DNA of 64,000 bases from Cyclina sinensis (lineage: Eukaryota; Mollusca; Bivalvia; Venerida; Veneridae), in assembly GCA_012932295.1 (NCBI GenBank), contig JAAONU010000019.1:29172913-29236912 (forward strand). The letters are read 5' to 3'. Under the pieces are notes generated by a model, which made no database searches, was not told the origin of the DNA, and saw nothing but the letters and a program-made list of their open reading frames with translations. Within the stretch, counting starts at the first letter, position 1; the number at the start of each line of letters is the position of its first letter. This document shows positions 11,309 to 21,881 of the stretch, in pieces. The translations under genes and the position numbers were made by a program.

Positions 11309-12960
11309 AAGATAACATGTCTTGTTTTCAGGGATATTAAAACTCCATAAAATCATACAAGAACCTCTTTTGCATTAAAACATAGCTTTATTTTTCATTG
11401 ACTGCACTTCTGAATGAAAATTTACCCCGTTAAAAACTGTAAGGGCAGTGTCAATATTGATGTCTGAAATTTTTTCTTGAAATTGTGTGCTCTGTGAATG
11501 CATATTTGACCGACGTTTGTTCGATCTTGGTTCAAAGAAGATAACAATTACAGCTTTATTCGGGCATCGAGTCTCGTAGATGCAGGTATTGTTAAGAGAT
11601 GTATATTGCGCTTATACTGCACAAACTGGACTAATTATTTACCCCACCCCCTCCAAAAAATAGAGAAATACTGAATTAAATGATATTCAGTTATCTGCTA
11701 TGCCATTTCTAAAACAAAGAGACTGATAGTCTTTAGACACACAGAAGTGGATATACCCATGCTACTCATAAACGATCATTTTTGGCATATTTTCTGTCAC
11801 GTTAGATAAAACTTGGCTTTCAAAATGGCGCCCTAACGGCCGGTGAAAACAGAAATATCTTGTGTTGCAGCGCATTGGTAACCCTTTTTTCGTATCAGCT
11901 GCAATGATTTGCGTCTATTTAACCTTTCTTCTTATTGACAAAGATGTAATGAATATTTGATACACTTTTGCATTTTTTTTTCTCCTATAATATTGAAATA
12001 ATGGATTTCTGAAGCAAAAATCTTGCATTTTTCCATATTTTTTGCATACTTTCTTCAAAATTAAAGCACAAAGCCCTCATAATATGCATCCGTACTCAGA
12101 ATTAACATTTTACTCCTGTATTTTACTGAAAACAGTCTAATACTGACTAAAATTTCAGCAGAGTTTAGCAAAAATCTTTAAAATGGTATTTTCTTCAAAA
12201 TAAAGGGAGGTAATTTATTGGCTTTTTAGCGTTAATTTTGTCATTCCGTTGCTGTTATAAATAAAACTAGTGTACATTTTTAACTGTGAATTTTGTAGTA
12301 TTATTCTGACCGTTTTATTAGAACAGAAAAGCTGTAGACAAATTTTATAACAATGATAAATAACAAAGTATAAACTCAAAAATCCATACCTTATAACTTC
12401 TGTATAAGTAGAAGTTCAGTTTGCGTGATATTTCCACAATTTTTTTAATCTACTGCGATTTTATGATTTATCTGTTTTATTTACTCATTGCAGAAACTAT
12501 TTTCTTCGTCTAAAGGCGACATTTAGATGAGAAAGCATAAAATAGTGCACCGTTTTCAACACTAAAACAACAACTAGACGAAATTTTCTTCTCAAATTAA
12601 CCGCCCCTGTTTTCAAGGTGTGTGTGACATTTCAGAAAAATAATCTCAAAATCATCAACGATTGACAAGAAAAATATCATTTACACATAATATGCCTAAC
12701 AAACGCAAGGAAATGCCAAGCTGGTTCATTTTTACAGATAAATATCACATTCTAGTAGCAGAGTATGACAGAAACTGCAATTTCAGTCTATAATACACTT
12801 TAATTCAACCGAAATTGGCGAAATGTCTCTGAAACTTACCAAACTGGGTTAAAACAACTTTCAGAGAGACTTAGGTACAAAGGGAATTCAACTGAATGCA
12901 AATATTAATGCAAAAATTCATCAATCACTAGAAGAGAAACAACCTCATTGTTGTTATATT
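11309..12960. other. Interior between the two 0.47-kb repeats, no gene recognised
   Basis: 1.65 kb of AT-rich sequence without convincing coding capacity. No primer-binding site follows the left repeat and no polypurine tract precedes the right one, which argues against a simple LTR retrotransposon. Confidence 0.4.
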
Positions 12961-13434
12961 TAGGTCAGAAAGTCCTATTTATTTCTCCATAGACCTACAT
13001 TATAAATACAGTGTACAGGGACCCCTGCCAAATTTACAATAAAAAGTGTTGGCATATAATTTTTTTTTCTGTTGTTACATTAGCATCTAATAAACCAAAA
13101 AATGGTGTTTTAACATGGGCAAATCCAATCCATTTTCTCACAATTTTTTACTGAAGGCACCTACCCCTCAAATTGGGATGAAATTTAGTCATCTTAACCG
13201 CACTGAGGTGCTCTTTTCTAAAATGCAGATTTTAACGTACTATTTCAGCAGAATCTCTCATGAAATATTCCAAAATGTGCAAAAAGCATTGCTTTTCATT
13301 TTTAGAATAATAATTTTCATTTGTAAACATTTACTTTTTAACCAATCAGGTTGCAGTCTCATTTACTCTTACGGTTTTCCCTGTACTTTATTCAGCCAAT
13401 CCAGAAGCCGGAAAGAATTAGGATCCGCTGACCA
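12961..13434. mobile_element. 0.47-kb TIR element, right copy
   Basis: Direct repeat of 10835-11306, about 99% similar by eye. It ends in CTGACC followed by AT rather than TA. Immediately to its right the sequence continues as the right part of the 34556-35010 repeat family. The left flank of the left copy is the left part of that same family, so the whole 10833-13434 segment interrupts one older repeat. Confidence 0.6.
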
Positions 13435-13870
13435 TCAAGTCCCAATTTAACTTTATTAGCTTCTGAAGATGCTACCTATGCTGATATATGGGAAAAATAA
13501 ATCATAATGAATAATCTCATATAGTTTTATTCATAGCATGACCATTAAATGTTTCCGGTATATTGTCTCGAAGGAGATGACCCCAGCCACTTTGGTATTT
13601 TCATTACAATCTGTCGAAATTTCCTGATTATTTTAAAACGACAAGAAATAGTCAAGAAGTGTCCGCCACACTTTAAATAAAAAACAGCATAATTTCAATT
13701 TGTTCTTCAATATATGTGTTGTTTTCAAGTAAAATGATTTTTAGAACAACCTTTCCATTTTTGACCAATAAGACAGCTTTGTCATCTAACAGCTTCGCAC
13801 AAACCCTGCACAAAATTGACTGGTTCCCGACAACACTTTTTTTGAAGTGCATAACTTCGAGCTATAGGCA
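13435..13870 (+). repeat. Interspersed repeat, right part of the 34.6-kb family
   Basis: TCAAGTCCCAATTTAACTTT through TGACTGGTTCCCGACAACAC matches 34610-35000 in order, with scattered substitutions. The left part of this repeat is at about 10740-10832. Confidence 0.75.
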
Positions 13871-14684
13871 CGTTGACTGATGATATCACAAGCACAGAAT
13901 GTAGCTGATCTACGTGTTGGCAGAAATAATCAATATTTATATACCTTTGATAACAGCAGAATATTTAAATTCAGATAAAAAAATTTTCTCTGTGAGCCGA
14001 ATTTTCATATTCTTATATCATCTGAAAGCTCTTTAAATTCATATTTTTAAATATAAGCAGATTTTTCTGTACGGCAAATTGCCAGTATTATATTCCCATA
14101 AGTACAATTGGAGCGGCGTTAGTGTAATCCAATATTACGCAATATTTTTGATTGGCTGTTAGAAGATCCGATTATTGCCGAAGCATTACGTATTTTTACG
14201 ATGTACTTCCAGTTATATCAATTTGCCATCGCTTGATCCGGATGTTGTGTTATTTCGGAAATTCTCGGACAGAATCACGTGACTGTCTAGTGTGCATATA
14301 TCTGGACGTTATGCTCCATTGTGTCTGTATACGTGATTTATGTGGAGGTTTAATATCTAAGGTTTATGCAATGGGTGAAGCAGCTTAACTTAATTGTTGA
14401 AGTTTGAACTTTAATATTAAAGTTGTGTTTAATTTGGGGAATTAGCATCGTTATAACAAAATCATAGCGAGTCATCGTAAATACTCTGTACATAGCAGGT
14501 GCCCGAATAGTGGAGTCAAGGGAGATAATGCTGAAAATTGGTTTTCATGTCAATATTGTTTGAACTTTTTGTACATTTAGTGCCAATTTGAATTATTTGT
14601 TCCAAAAATATATCATTCAAGCTCCTGTTAACTTAATTTTAGGTTACAACTTCAACATTCATATAAAACATTCATCATAATATA
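13871..14684. other. No gene confirmed; slightly less AT-rich stretch
   Basis: A 78-codon open frame at 14152-14388 (plus) is Cys-rich (CYFGN, CLVCIYL) but matches no family I know and has no supported splice sites. An inverted CCAAT motif (ATTGGCTG) lies just upstream and GGATGTTGTGTTATTTCGG lies inside. A first exon is possible but not supported. Confidence 0.25.
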
Positions 14685-14835
14685 GGCCAGATTTGTAACC
14701 ATAATTGTCCACACATGTCTTACGAAGATGAAAGTCCGTAACAGAAAGATGCAATGCACTCTCACCACGTAGCCAAAGAATCGATTCTCTGACGCAGTTG
14801 TCAGAGGTTGCATTTATACAATTATAGAAGGGTGT
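14685..14835 (-). repeat. Truncated tRNA-derived SINE
   Basis: Shares CTTACGAA.ATGAAAGTCCG, AACAGAAAGATGCAA and CGCAGTTGTCAGAGGTTG with the better copy at 14968-15170, in the same order. About 60 bases corresponding to the B-box side of the tRNA-like head are deleted. Confidence 0.65.
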
Positions 14836-14967
14836 GCACTAGACCGTAACACATCCCCTCTTGAAAAGCCATCATTTATGATGACGAATAGTGTTGTGTA
14901 GTTTTAGATCAATGGTTCAGACAGAAATATTTAATGATTTTTAATCTTTATTTTATTTTACAACTAA

Positions 14968-15170
14968 GTCCAGGAGGGGTTATCCCGGACGATCCCATCT
15001 TACGAACATGAAAGTCCGTAACAGAAAGATGCAAAGCATCTTAGAATACACAACCTAGAGCGGGATTCGAACCTCGATCTCCCGCGTGACACGCCCACAC
15101 TCTCACCACTGAGCCAAAGAATCAATTAGCTACGCAGTTGTCAGAGGTTGTATTTATACAAAGGTGACCG
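14968..15170 (-). mobile_element. tRNA-derived SINE, minus orientation
   Basis: On the minus strand the head carries an A-box-like TGGCTCAGTGGTGAGAG and, about 35 bases on, a consensus B box GGTTCGAATCC. This is the internal RNA polymerase III promoter of a tRNA-derived SINE. A full tRNA fold is not present (no acceptor stem and tail unrelated to tRNA), so it is not a tRNA gene. A damaged relative lies 130 bases to the left in the same orientation. Confidence 0.75.
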
Positions 15171-16140
15171 TTACACATGGCAAAGAAAATTACTGCTGTA
15201 CGAGTAGGTAGCCAAACAGAAAACAACATTCAGATGATACAGTAAAGAATCCAAAAGTAGGGGCAATACACAAAGAAAACGAGCATACACCAATTGAAAT
15301 AAAACAAATAACAGTCCACTTTGTTATTCTATTCAAGCATGTTTGTTATTCTGTTCAAGCATGTTATTCCATGAAACTGAGGTTATTTTGTTACTTAACA
15401 AAACAAACAATGTTTCAGTATCATACCTATCACCATTAACATCAAGAGATATATTGAAATAAAAAGTTGAACAAAAATGTTGTTGTTCTTCTTCAAAAAA
15501 ATGTGCATTACCTTAGTTTTAATATGTCTGAACAGACAGGTCTTCAATTTAAAGATATATATTAAATTCCTTTTTATTGGCATCTGCACACAAAATAGAG
15601 TGCTGTAGCTTAAGGTTCCTTAAAAATACAATAAAAACCGTACACTCAAATCGATTCAAGTCCATTTGAATTTTCCTTGTTTATTTTTCTTTAACAAAAA
15701 GAAAACTAAACTAATTCATCCTTGTCGTTTCAGCATTTTTCTAAGATTTATTACCAGTAAAAACTTGCTTTTAAATTCTGATAAATATATGCATGGGTAA
15801 AAGATTTCATGAGAAATAGTATGAAGGTTGTTCTTTTTTCCAAAGTAAAACTAAGATTGAAGCTGACTAATCCTTAAAATGCGTGTCATGAGTTACTTTT
15901 TCCTTATTTTCTCCTTAATGTGTACTTAAATGATTACAAACATGTAAGTTACAGTTTTGAAAATGTAGAACATGATGATGGAAAGCAGGTGTATTTTAAT
16001 AATGTAGCATGTAAATAAAGAAAATATGATCAAAGTTTGAAATTCTGAATGAAAGCAGAGTGGTTCTAGTCATCCTTTGGGTTACAAAACATCAATTAAG
16101 ATTGATTGAACTTCCCTAGAACAACAACCTCTCTACAACA
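15171..16140. other. No gene recognised
   Basis: AT-rich. The 64-codon minus frame at 15395-15589 is hydrophobic low-complexity sequence without a recognisable domain. Confidence 0.4.
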
Positions 16141-16144
16141 AACA

Positions 16145-16430
16145 CTTTCACTCGATCCGAGTAGTGTAGAGCATCGGATTTTCAATCCTGAAGTTCCCGG
16201 TCTGCTCCCAATGAGGGCCGGCAAAATTTCCACGTGATAATTTGATCTCAGACAATGCGTCTATAGGTCATTTGTCCCTCACCTCTGAAGCAAGTGAAGA
16301 TGTAGCCAGTAACTTGTGGAAAAATTGGCTAGTAAACTGGTTGGATACCCAGAAACACTTGTTAGGTGGACTGTTAAATCTGGCGTAAACCCCAATAAAC
16401 CAAACCAATCTACACTGACAATATTTCATT
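16145..16430 (+). mobile_element. tRNA-Glu-like SINE
   Basis: The head (CGAGTAGTGTAGAGCATCGG, an anticodon-loop-like ATTTTCAAT, then a degenerate B-box region TTCCCGGTCTGCTCCC) resembles a tRNA with a TTC (Glu) anticodon. A body follows, ending near GGCGTAAACCCCAATAAACC, a style of SINE tail common in bivalves as far as I recall. The B box is decayed, so this is probably an old copy. Confidence 0.55.
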
Positions 16431-16695
16431 TTCAGACAACATGAGCTTGACAATAATGAAATTTTGGGTTTTACTAGTCAAAATGTCTTGTATTAGATAA
16501 TGATTTGAAAGGTTATTTTAATTACATTAAATGTATAGAGATCTACTGCTTAATCAATATATGTCACTGCTTAAGGTACCACCTTGGACAATTCCCCATG
16601 AACACTGATTAGATAATTACACTTAAAAGTATTGAAGAATTCGTCAAATCAGATAGAAACTAATGAACTCAACAAAATTCTTATTTCATTTTAGG

Positions 16696-17215
16696 TGATC
16701 GATTATATGTTATGCCCGGTCAGTTTGTACATCAGGAATGCAGGAGAGTTTACTGTCATCCTAACCAACTCAGATCAATAAAGGAACAGTTTAAAGTTTG
16801 TGCAAGTTCGTGAACATTAAAATCTTGTTAAACAGTTTTCCTTTTCGAAAGCAAATGTATCTTTTGTGGAACTGAAGCTAAACAAAATGAAAACAAAAGG
16901 CGCTATGACGTGTTACCAGTTAGAACTCTTGATTTTCAATATTCTATAAAAGACGTTTGTAAAAAGAGAAATGGCGAATTGGGAAATGATGTAATGGGTA
17001 GGATTGAATATGTGAACGACCTTCCAGCTGCTGTAGCTCGATATCATCAAATTGTAGCGTTTTTTTAGGACAAGTTGGCAAAGTCCTAGGGAGATTCTTC
17101 TGTAATTTCTCAGTAGTTCAGGTACAGACATTATCCTCTACAGAAGAAACAGCAAAGTATCATACTTACAGAGTTTACCATCAAGTTCAAACAGGATTGG
17201 TAACAAAATTAACTC
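16696..17215 (+). pseudogene. Decayed exon with a Cys-rich zinc-binding-type domain
   Basis: An acceptor-like tract (TTATTTCATTTTAG, ending 16695) precedes an open stretch reading GDRLYVMPGQFVHQECRRVY. After one stop and a frame change, a second stretch reads FESKCIFCG and later DVCKKRNGELGNDVMGRIEY and LPAAVARYHQ, then more stops. The order HxxC, CxxC, then a helix rich in basic residues and 'YHQ' resembles a domain I have seen in large uncharacterised, transposon-associated invertebrate proteins. The family name and function are not known to me. At least three disruptions mean it is not functional as read. Confidence 0.4.
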
Positions 17216-19779
17216 TCTAGATTGGGGCAAGTGTAAAACGAATTTCCGGTTTCAACTGAAAACCTATTAAATGTCTTACTGTAAAATCAGTTGTGATTCA
17301 AAGGAAGCACACGGAATGTCATGTTCTACTGGATGTGGAAGCTATAGGGGATCATCCTGTTCAAATAGTATGAAGGTCGACATTGAAGATTTCTAACCTG
17401 CTGTTCAAGAATATTGAACTGTGTCATGCAAAGAGCATAGTTGTGAAATATCTTGCATTCATAGGCACTTATACAGTAAAAATTAAAGTACATTGTGTAC
17501 TTTCTTGTTAAAATACATTTCAATTATCCTTAGATAATACATTTTCTGTATGAATGATAATAAAGATGATATGAAATATGGTCTTCAGATGTAAGTACCA
17601 CTTTAAAATATCATTAAATGTAAAGAATATTTGTCATGCAAAAAGGGCACTCAAACCAAAATTGTGAAATCATTTATTTTGCTTATTATTAAAAAAACAT
17701 TATTTCAATAAAATTGCCTTACAAATTGAGAGTTCTATCTAAAGAAGAAAAAACTTTACATCAAGTTGAAAGCCTATACATGTACCTTGGCATCATTTCT
17801 TAATTATCAAAATGACGTCAGCTAAACAAAATTGACAACAAAAGTTTACCTTTTTTTCGTATGCACTCACAATTATATTGTTCCCATTTCATTATAGCAT
17901 TCCTAAATGTTTAGAGTAAAATTATTTCACTTTTCAGCATAGTTCATATATGTGAATATGTTAATGCCATCTTTGGTAAAGCACTTTATTTCAAAAGAAT
18001 TAGAAAAAAACTGAAATAAAACCCCAACTGTTTCAAAAGAGCAGTTGTCAAGAAAACAGTTTTCTAATTTATTTATACGAAAGATTGCTTTTGTGCAGAA
18101 TAAAATCTAACCTATAAATATAACAGTTTATAGTATCAATTGAACTGTTGAAGAGAATTGCCTTTCTTATCAGTTTCAGTGTGACTAAATAATGCAAGAA
18201 TGGCCTAAGGTCCCACTTTTTCGCAAGATGTTAGTCATATCATAGGGCACTTTTTTGTTATGACATTGTCCAGATTATAGAGATGGTACTCTGGGAAAGT
18301 ATTTTTGTTTAAGTCTACTTTATACTACATTTACAATTACATTTTACAATTATTATTTAAGTGCCACAATTACTTTGCAAATTTAGCAAATTCTCATGCA
18401 CTCGCATGTGTTTGTAATGTTAATCGGATGGGTCGGGTATTTTAACACCATTTTGTATGAAAATTTGTATATTTTTTGCAATCATATCGAAGGAAGATAT
18501 AACCAGAAATAATGCTTGCGTTAAAAGAAAAGATTATCTGAAGCCATGTTTGGTTTTACTGAGATCTATATTATTTTGATAATTAAAAGTTTATTATACG
18601 AGAATTGTTCGCGAAATAAAGGCTGGCTTTTAAGTAGTGCATTTTTAAAGATTCAGACTATAATTTCTTTCCTTTTTCTAGACATCTACAAGGTCTAAAT
18701 TTTGTTTGAGTTTCTGTTGGAATTCGTTTTAAGGTATAGCCAATATTTCTGATAAAATGACTGGCCATTTTTACAGTATTCTTATATTTCAAATCCTATG
18801 TACTTTAATCCAACATTCAAAATATCTGAAGTCGGTGTATAAGTACTTTGATATCTTGTATTTCACACATAAGCGATGCTTTTTTTGATCTTATATTTGT
18901 CATACTTGCTTTTTCATAAAATTTCAGGTGTTTCAAATGCTCAGTAGTTGTTTAAACATTTGTTCTTTATAAAATATTTCTATATTTGTTCATTGTTCAA
19001 ATATTTTATTTTTTATTTTTGAATAAACATAATGCTTTTAGTGTATAGTTCTTCCTGTATATTATGAACACACTGATGATCTATCCCCAAATAACTGCTC
19101 TCTTCGAATGTCTAATCTGTCTTTCCCGATATAGAAAGTACATGACTCCGATTTCCTAGCTAGTGAAGTCCGAACCAAAGTGAATTCCCTAACTTATGTT
19201 GTTGTTCATCAGTAGAGAATTTTCCTCTCGTCGTTTTCAGTAATGCTATACTACTCCCTAACCATGTTGAGAAGCCATCATTTTTAGAAGTGTGCACACA
19301 TGGTAAAAATTAAGTGAACACAACTCTGATACAGTTGCCTGAAAGCAAAACAGCAAATTCAAAATACTTTCATGCAGCTCTGTTCGTCTGTTCGCTGTGG
19401 TAGTTTTGTATCACTGTTTTCTATGTTGTTCATTTGTTTTGCAATTTATAAAACAAACCGAAAATAAACACATTGAAGTAACCAATCAGTGAAGAAGTAC
19501 ATAAGATTACGTAAGTTATTTTGAAAATGTCTAGATAGCGATGCAAGTAATCAATGTTTTTGTTAGTGTTACTTCCCCGGTCATATAATATCGGTTTTTG
19601 TTTGTTAAAATCTACTAATGACAAAGAACGTTGGCTAAATCTTGAACAAGAAAAACCTAGTTAATGGAGAAATGTTTTAACAATTGTAATGTGTTTTCTT
19701 TTTTTTAATTTGAGTGGGATGATGTTAAAATGGGTATGTTGATAATTGTGAAAAAATAAATATTTGCCCAAAGCAATCT
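17216..19779. other. No gene recognised
   Basis: 2.5 kb of AT-rich DNA. Short frames (17326-17523 and 19430-19624, minus) have no domain, codon bias or splice context that supports them. Confidence 0.4.
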
Positions 19780-20080
19780 ATTGATTGAACTGGGGTTTAA
19801 TGATAAGTATGTGACCCGTTGCTGTCGATGACAGCTTGACACCAACGTTGCATGCCCCTTTCCGGTTTCGTTTCATCACTTGTGGAATGGTGTTCGAAGT
19901 ACATTGTCTTGGTAACATAAATACATGTATATACAAAGAACATTAACATCCATCAAAATGAACCCATCACTAACTGCACCAGCATACAACCTTACTCGGG
20001 TATCGAGAATCTCATCTTGATACTGCTGGGCAGTCAGTTTGCCTCTGTCAAAGCAACGAGGTCAGAGCGTTCTCAAAAGG
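19780..20080 (-). pseudogene. Tc1-like transposase fragment
   Basis: Reading the minus strand from about 20080, frames give DRGKLTAQQYQDEILDTRV and SDGFILMD, matching the Tc1 segment leading to the second catalytic Asp. The Asp-Asn-Ala motif is damaged (Asp-Val-Asn). After a large deletion comes RGMQRWCQAVIDSNGSHTYH, the characteristic Tc1 transposase C-terminus. Only about 100 of ~340 residues remain, in more than one frame, and no terminal inverted repeats were identified. Confidence 0.6.
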
Positions 20081-20855
20081 AAGTGAAGACTGAGTACATT
20101 ACAAATGTCTGGTACATGTATGCAGTGTCAAATAAACACTATGGAAATACAGGGTCTCCTCGTTTTCACGACTTGCACAAGGAAATTGCCTGTCATTTAA
20201 GGTAATATGTACACTGGGGACACTTTCGATACATCAATTCACGATTTCAATGTGCTTAGCAAACTGAGAAGTATATTATATCCCATATGCTATATTGATA
20301 TTTTAGTTGTTGACCATGTAATTGTACAAGGTGACTACTTGATGGTTAACCCTTTTTTCAAAAAAAGGTATTTTCAATATCACCCTTATCTGCTTCGGTC
20401 TCAAAGTCAAAACCATTAAAACACGTCCATTGCTTCTGACCCCACGCATGTAAGGAAAGTGGCGGCGCTTAAATGCGGATGCTTTTCCTTAATTGGACTA
20501 CGACCTGTTTATTTTTTTCCAATTTGTAGCTATATTTTCGTCCATATCCAGCATTTTAGGAAATGGGATTAACGATGAAACAGCATCTATTCCTGTTGGT
20601 TGTACGACCAGTGCAGTTGCTTCCAGTTCTGCTTCTGTCATTCTCAATTATTTTTTTTTGCACTTAAAAAAATAATAAATTCAACTGTTAAAAGGAATGT
20701 GTATAAATATCCTTTTGCATGTCAAAGCAGTCTAAGCGCTTCGGACATCATATATTTTTATATGATTATATATAGTCAGTGATAACCAATACTATGAACT
20801 TTATTATGGCAGCCAGCTATAAATCCACGCTTATAGCATACAGCAATCATCTGAA
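20081..20855. other. No gene recognised
   Basis: Short overlapping frames on the plus strand (20017-20782) have no recognisable domain. Confidence 0.35.
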
Positions 20856-20885
20856 AGAGAGAGAGAGAGAGAGAGAGGGAGGGAG
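20856..20885. repeat. (GA)n microsatellite
   Basis: About ten GA units (AGAGAGAG...) followed by GGGAGGGAGGGA. Confidence 0.9.
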
Positions 20886-20954
20886 GGACTATATATCTGA
20901 TATCTACATCACTATAGAGCATCATGGGAAGGCGGCTTGAGGGGTGTAAACGAA

Positions 20955-21800
20955 ATACTGTTACAGTTCCCCAGGTATCCGTCTTAGGGCCCTGACCTTT
21001 CTTGCACACATAAAAGACCTACCAGGATCTATTAAAAGAATAAAGCAAGACTGTTTTCAGATGATAACATAGTTAACGTTAAAGTCAGGGCCTTATGTAT
21101 CTGACGCCAAAAACACTACAAAAAGACTTGAACAGTGGGAACGAGACTGGTCAATGAAATTCAATCCAGATAAGTGTGAGATGTTGAGAATTACTCGCAA
21201 ACGAAATCCTGTCATGTTCCCATGTATGGCATGGCGTGGCGTCTGCATGGCATGGAACTGAAATCCACTGATACCGCTAAAGAGCTAGGTGTTATAATCA
21301 TTAAGGATTTAAGGCTTTAAACTGGTCTGAACATATTAAAGTCTATAATACTATCATTCATCATAATTCTTTTAAACATCAAGAGAAACGTTCAGACCAG
21401 AAATAAAAAGGTCAAAGAGAAAGCCTATAACACCTATGTCCGTCCGCAGCTCGAGTAATATTCAACCATCTGGTATTCCTGGCAAAGTCCCTTTCATACA
21501 AAGTCGAAAAAGTGCAAAGATAAAAACATGGTTTATCTTTAACAACTCTAATTATGCAAGCAGTATAACTCAGATTATTAACACCCTTAATGGCAAACTT
21601 TAGAACAACGACGCATACAATCTTCCTCCTCTATTTTCTTTATAAAATCCGAATTGATCGTGTATGTGTCGGCAACAACCATCATACCCTGACCAGAAAC
21701 CTGAACAAAATAATTCCCCAGTCCAGCACTCCTTCTTTCTTTCTACCTTCAAAGGCAGGAATGGGCTGCAAGTTTGCTAACCATTTGACATGTCTGACAA
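20955..21800 (+). pseudogene. LINE reverse-transcriptase 3' part, heavily decayed
   Basis: Broken plus-strand frames preserve the end of a non-LTR reverse transcriptase: VPQ near 20967, a remnant of LGP-F, SDDN in place of the catalytic F/YADD near 21060, then LQKDLNSW...WSMKFNPDKCEMLRITRKR, ELGVII, TYVRPQLE and W near 21430-21480. The last part near 21620-21760 reads as the post-RT C-terminal region. The motif set (FNPDKCE, LGV, YVRPQLEY) is typical of the CR1/I group of invertebrate LINEs. Many stops and frameshifts; 5' part absent. A mariner element starts 80 bp downstream. Confidence 0.65.
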
Positions 21801-21881
21801 AATTAACGGTACCATGAGCCATCTGACTTAAGACCAGGCCAAACGAGGATTTTTAGAATTTTATGATAGGTCTTACACCTA

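Noticed and set aside
10988..11350. 120-codon plus frame, repeated as a 111-codon frame at 13115-13450.
   Set aside because: It lies inside the 0.47-kb repeat, has no domain, and the two copies end differently because the frame runs into different flanks.
10835..13434. LTR retrotransposon interpretation of the two 0.47-kb direct repeats.
   Set aside because: No TG...CA ends, primer-binding site, polypurine tract or gag/pol coding between them.
14152..14388. Cys-rich 78-codon frame near CCAAT and ETS-like motifs, a possible first exon.
   Set aside because: No donor site, conservation or family match could be established from sequence alone.
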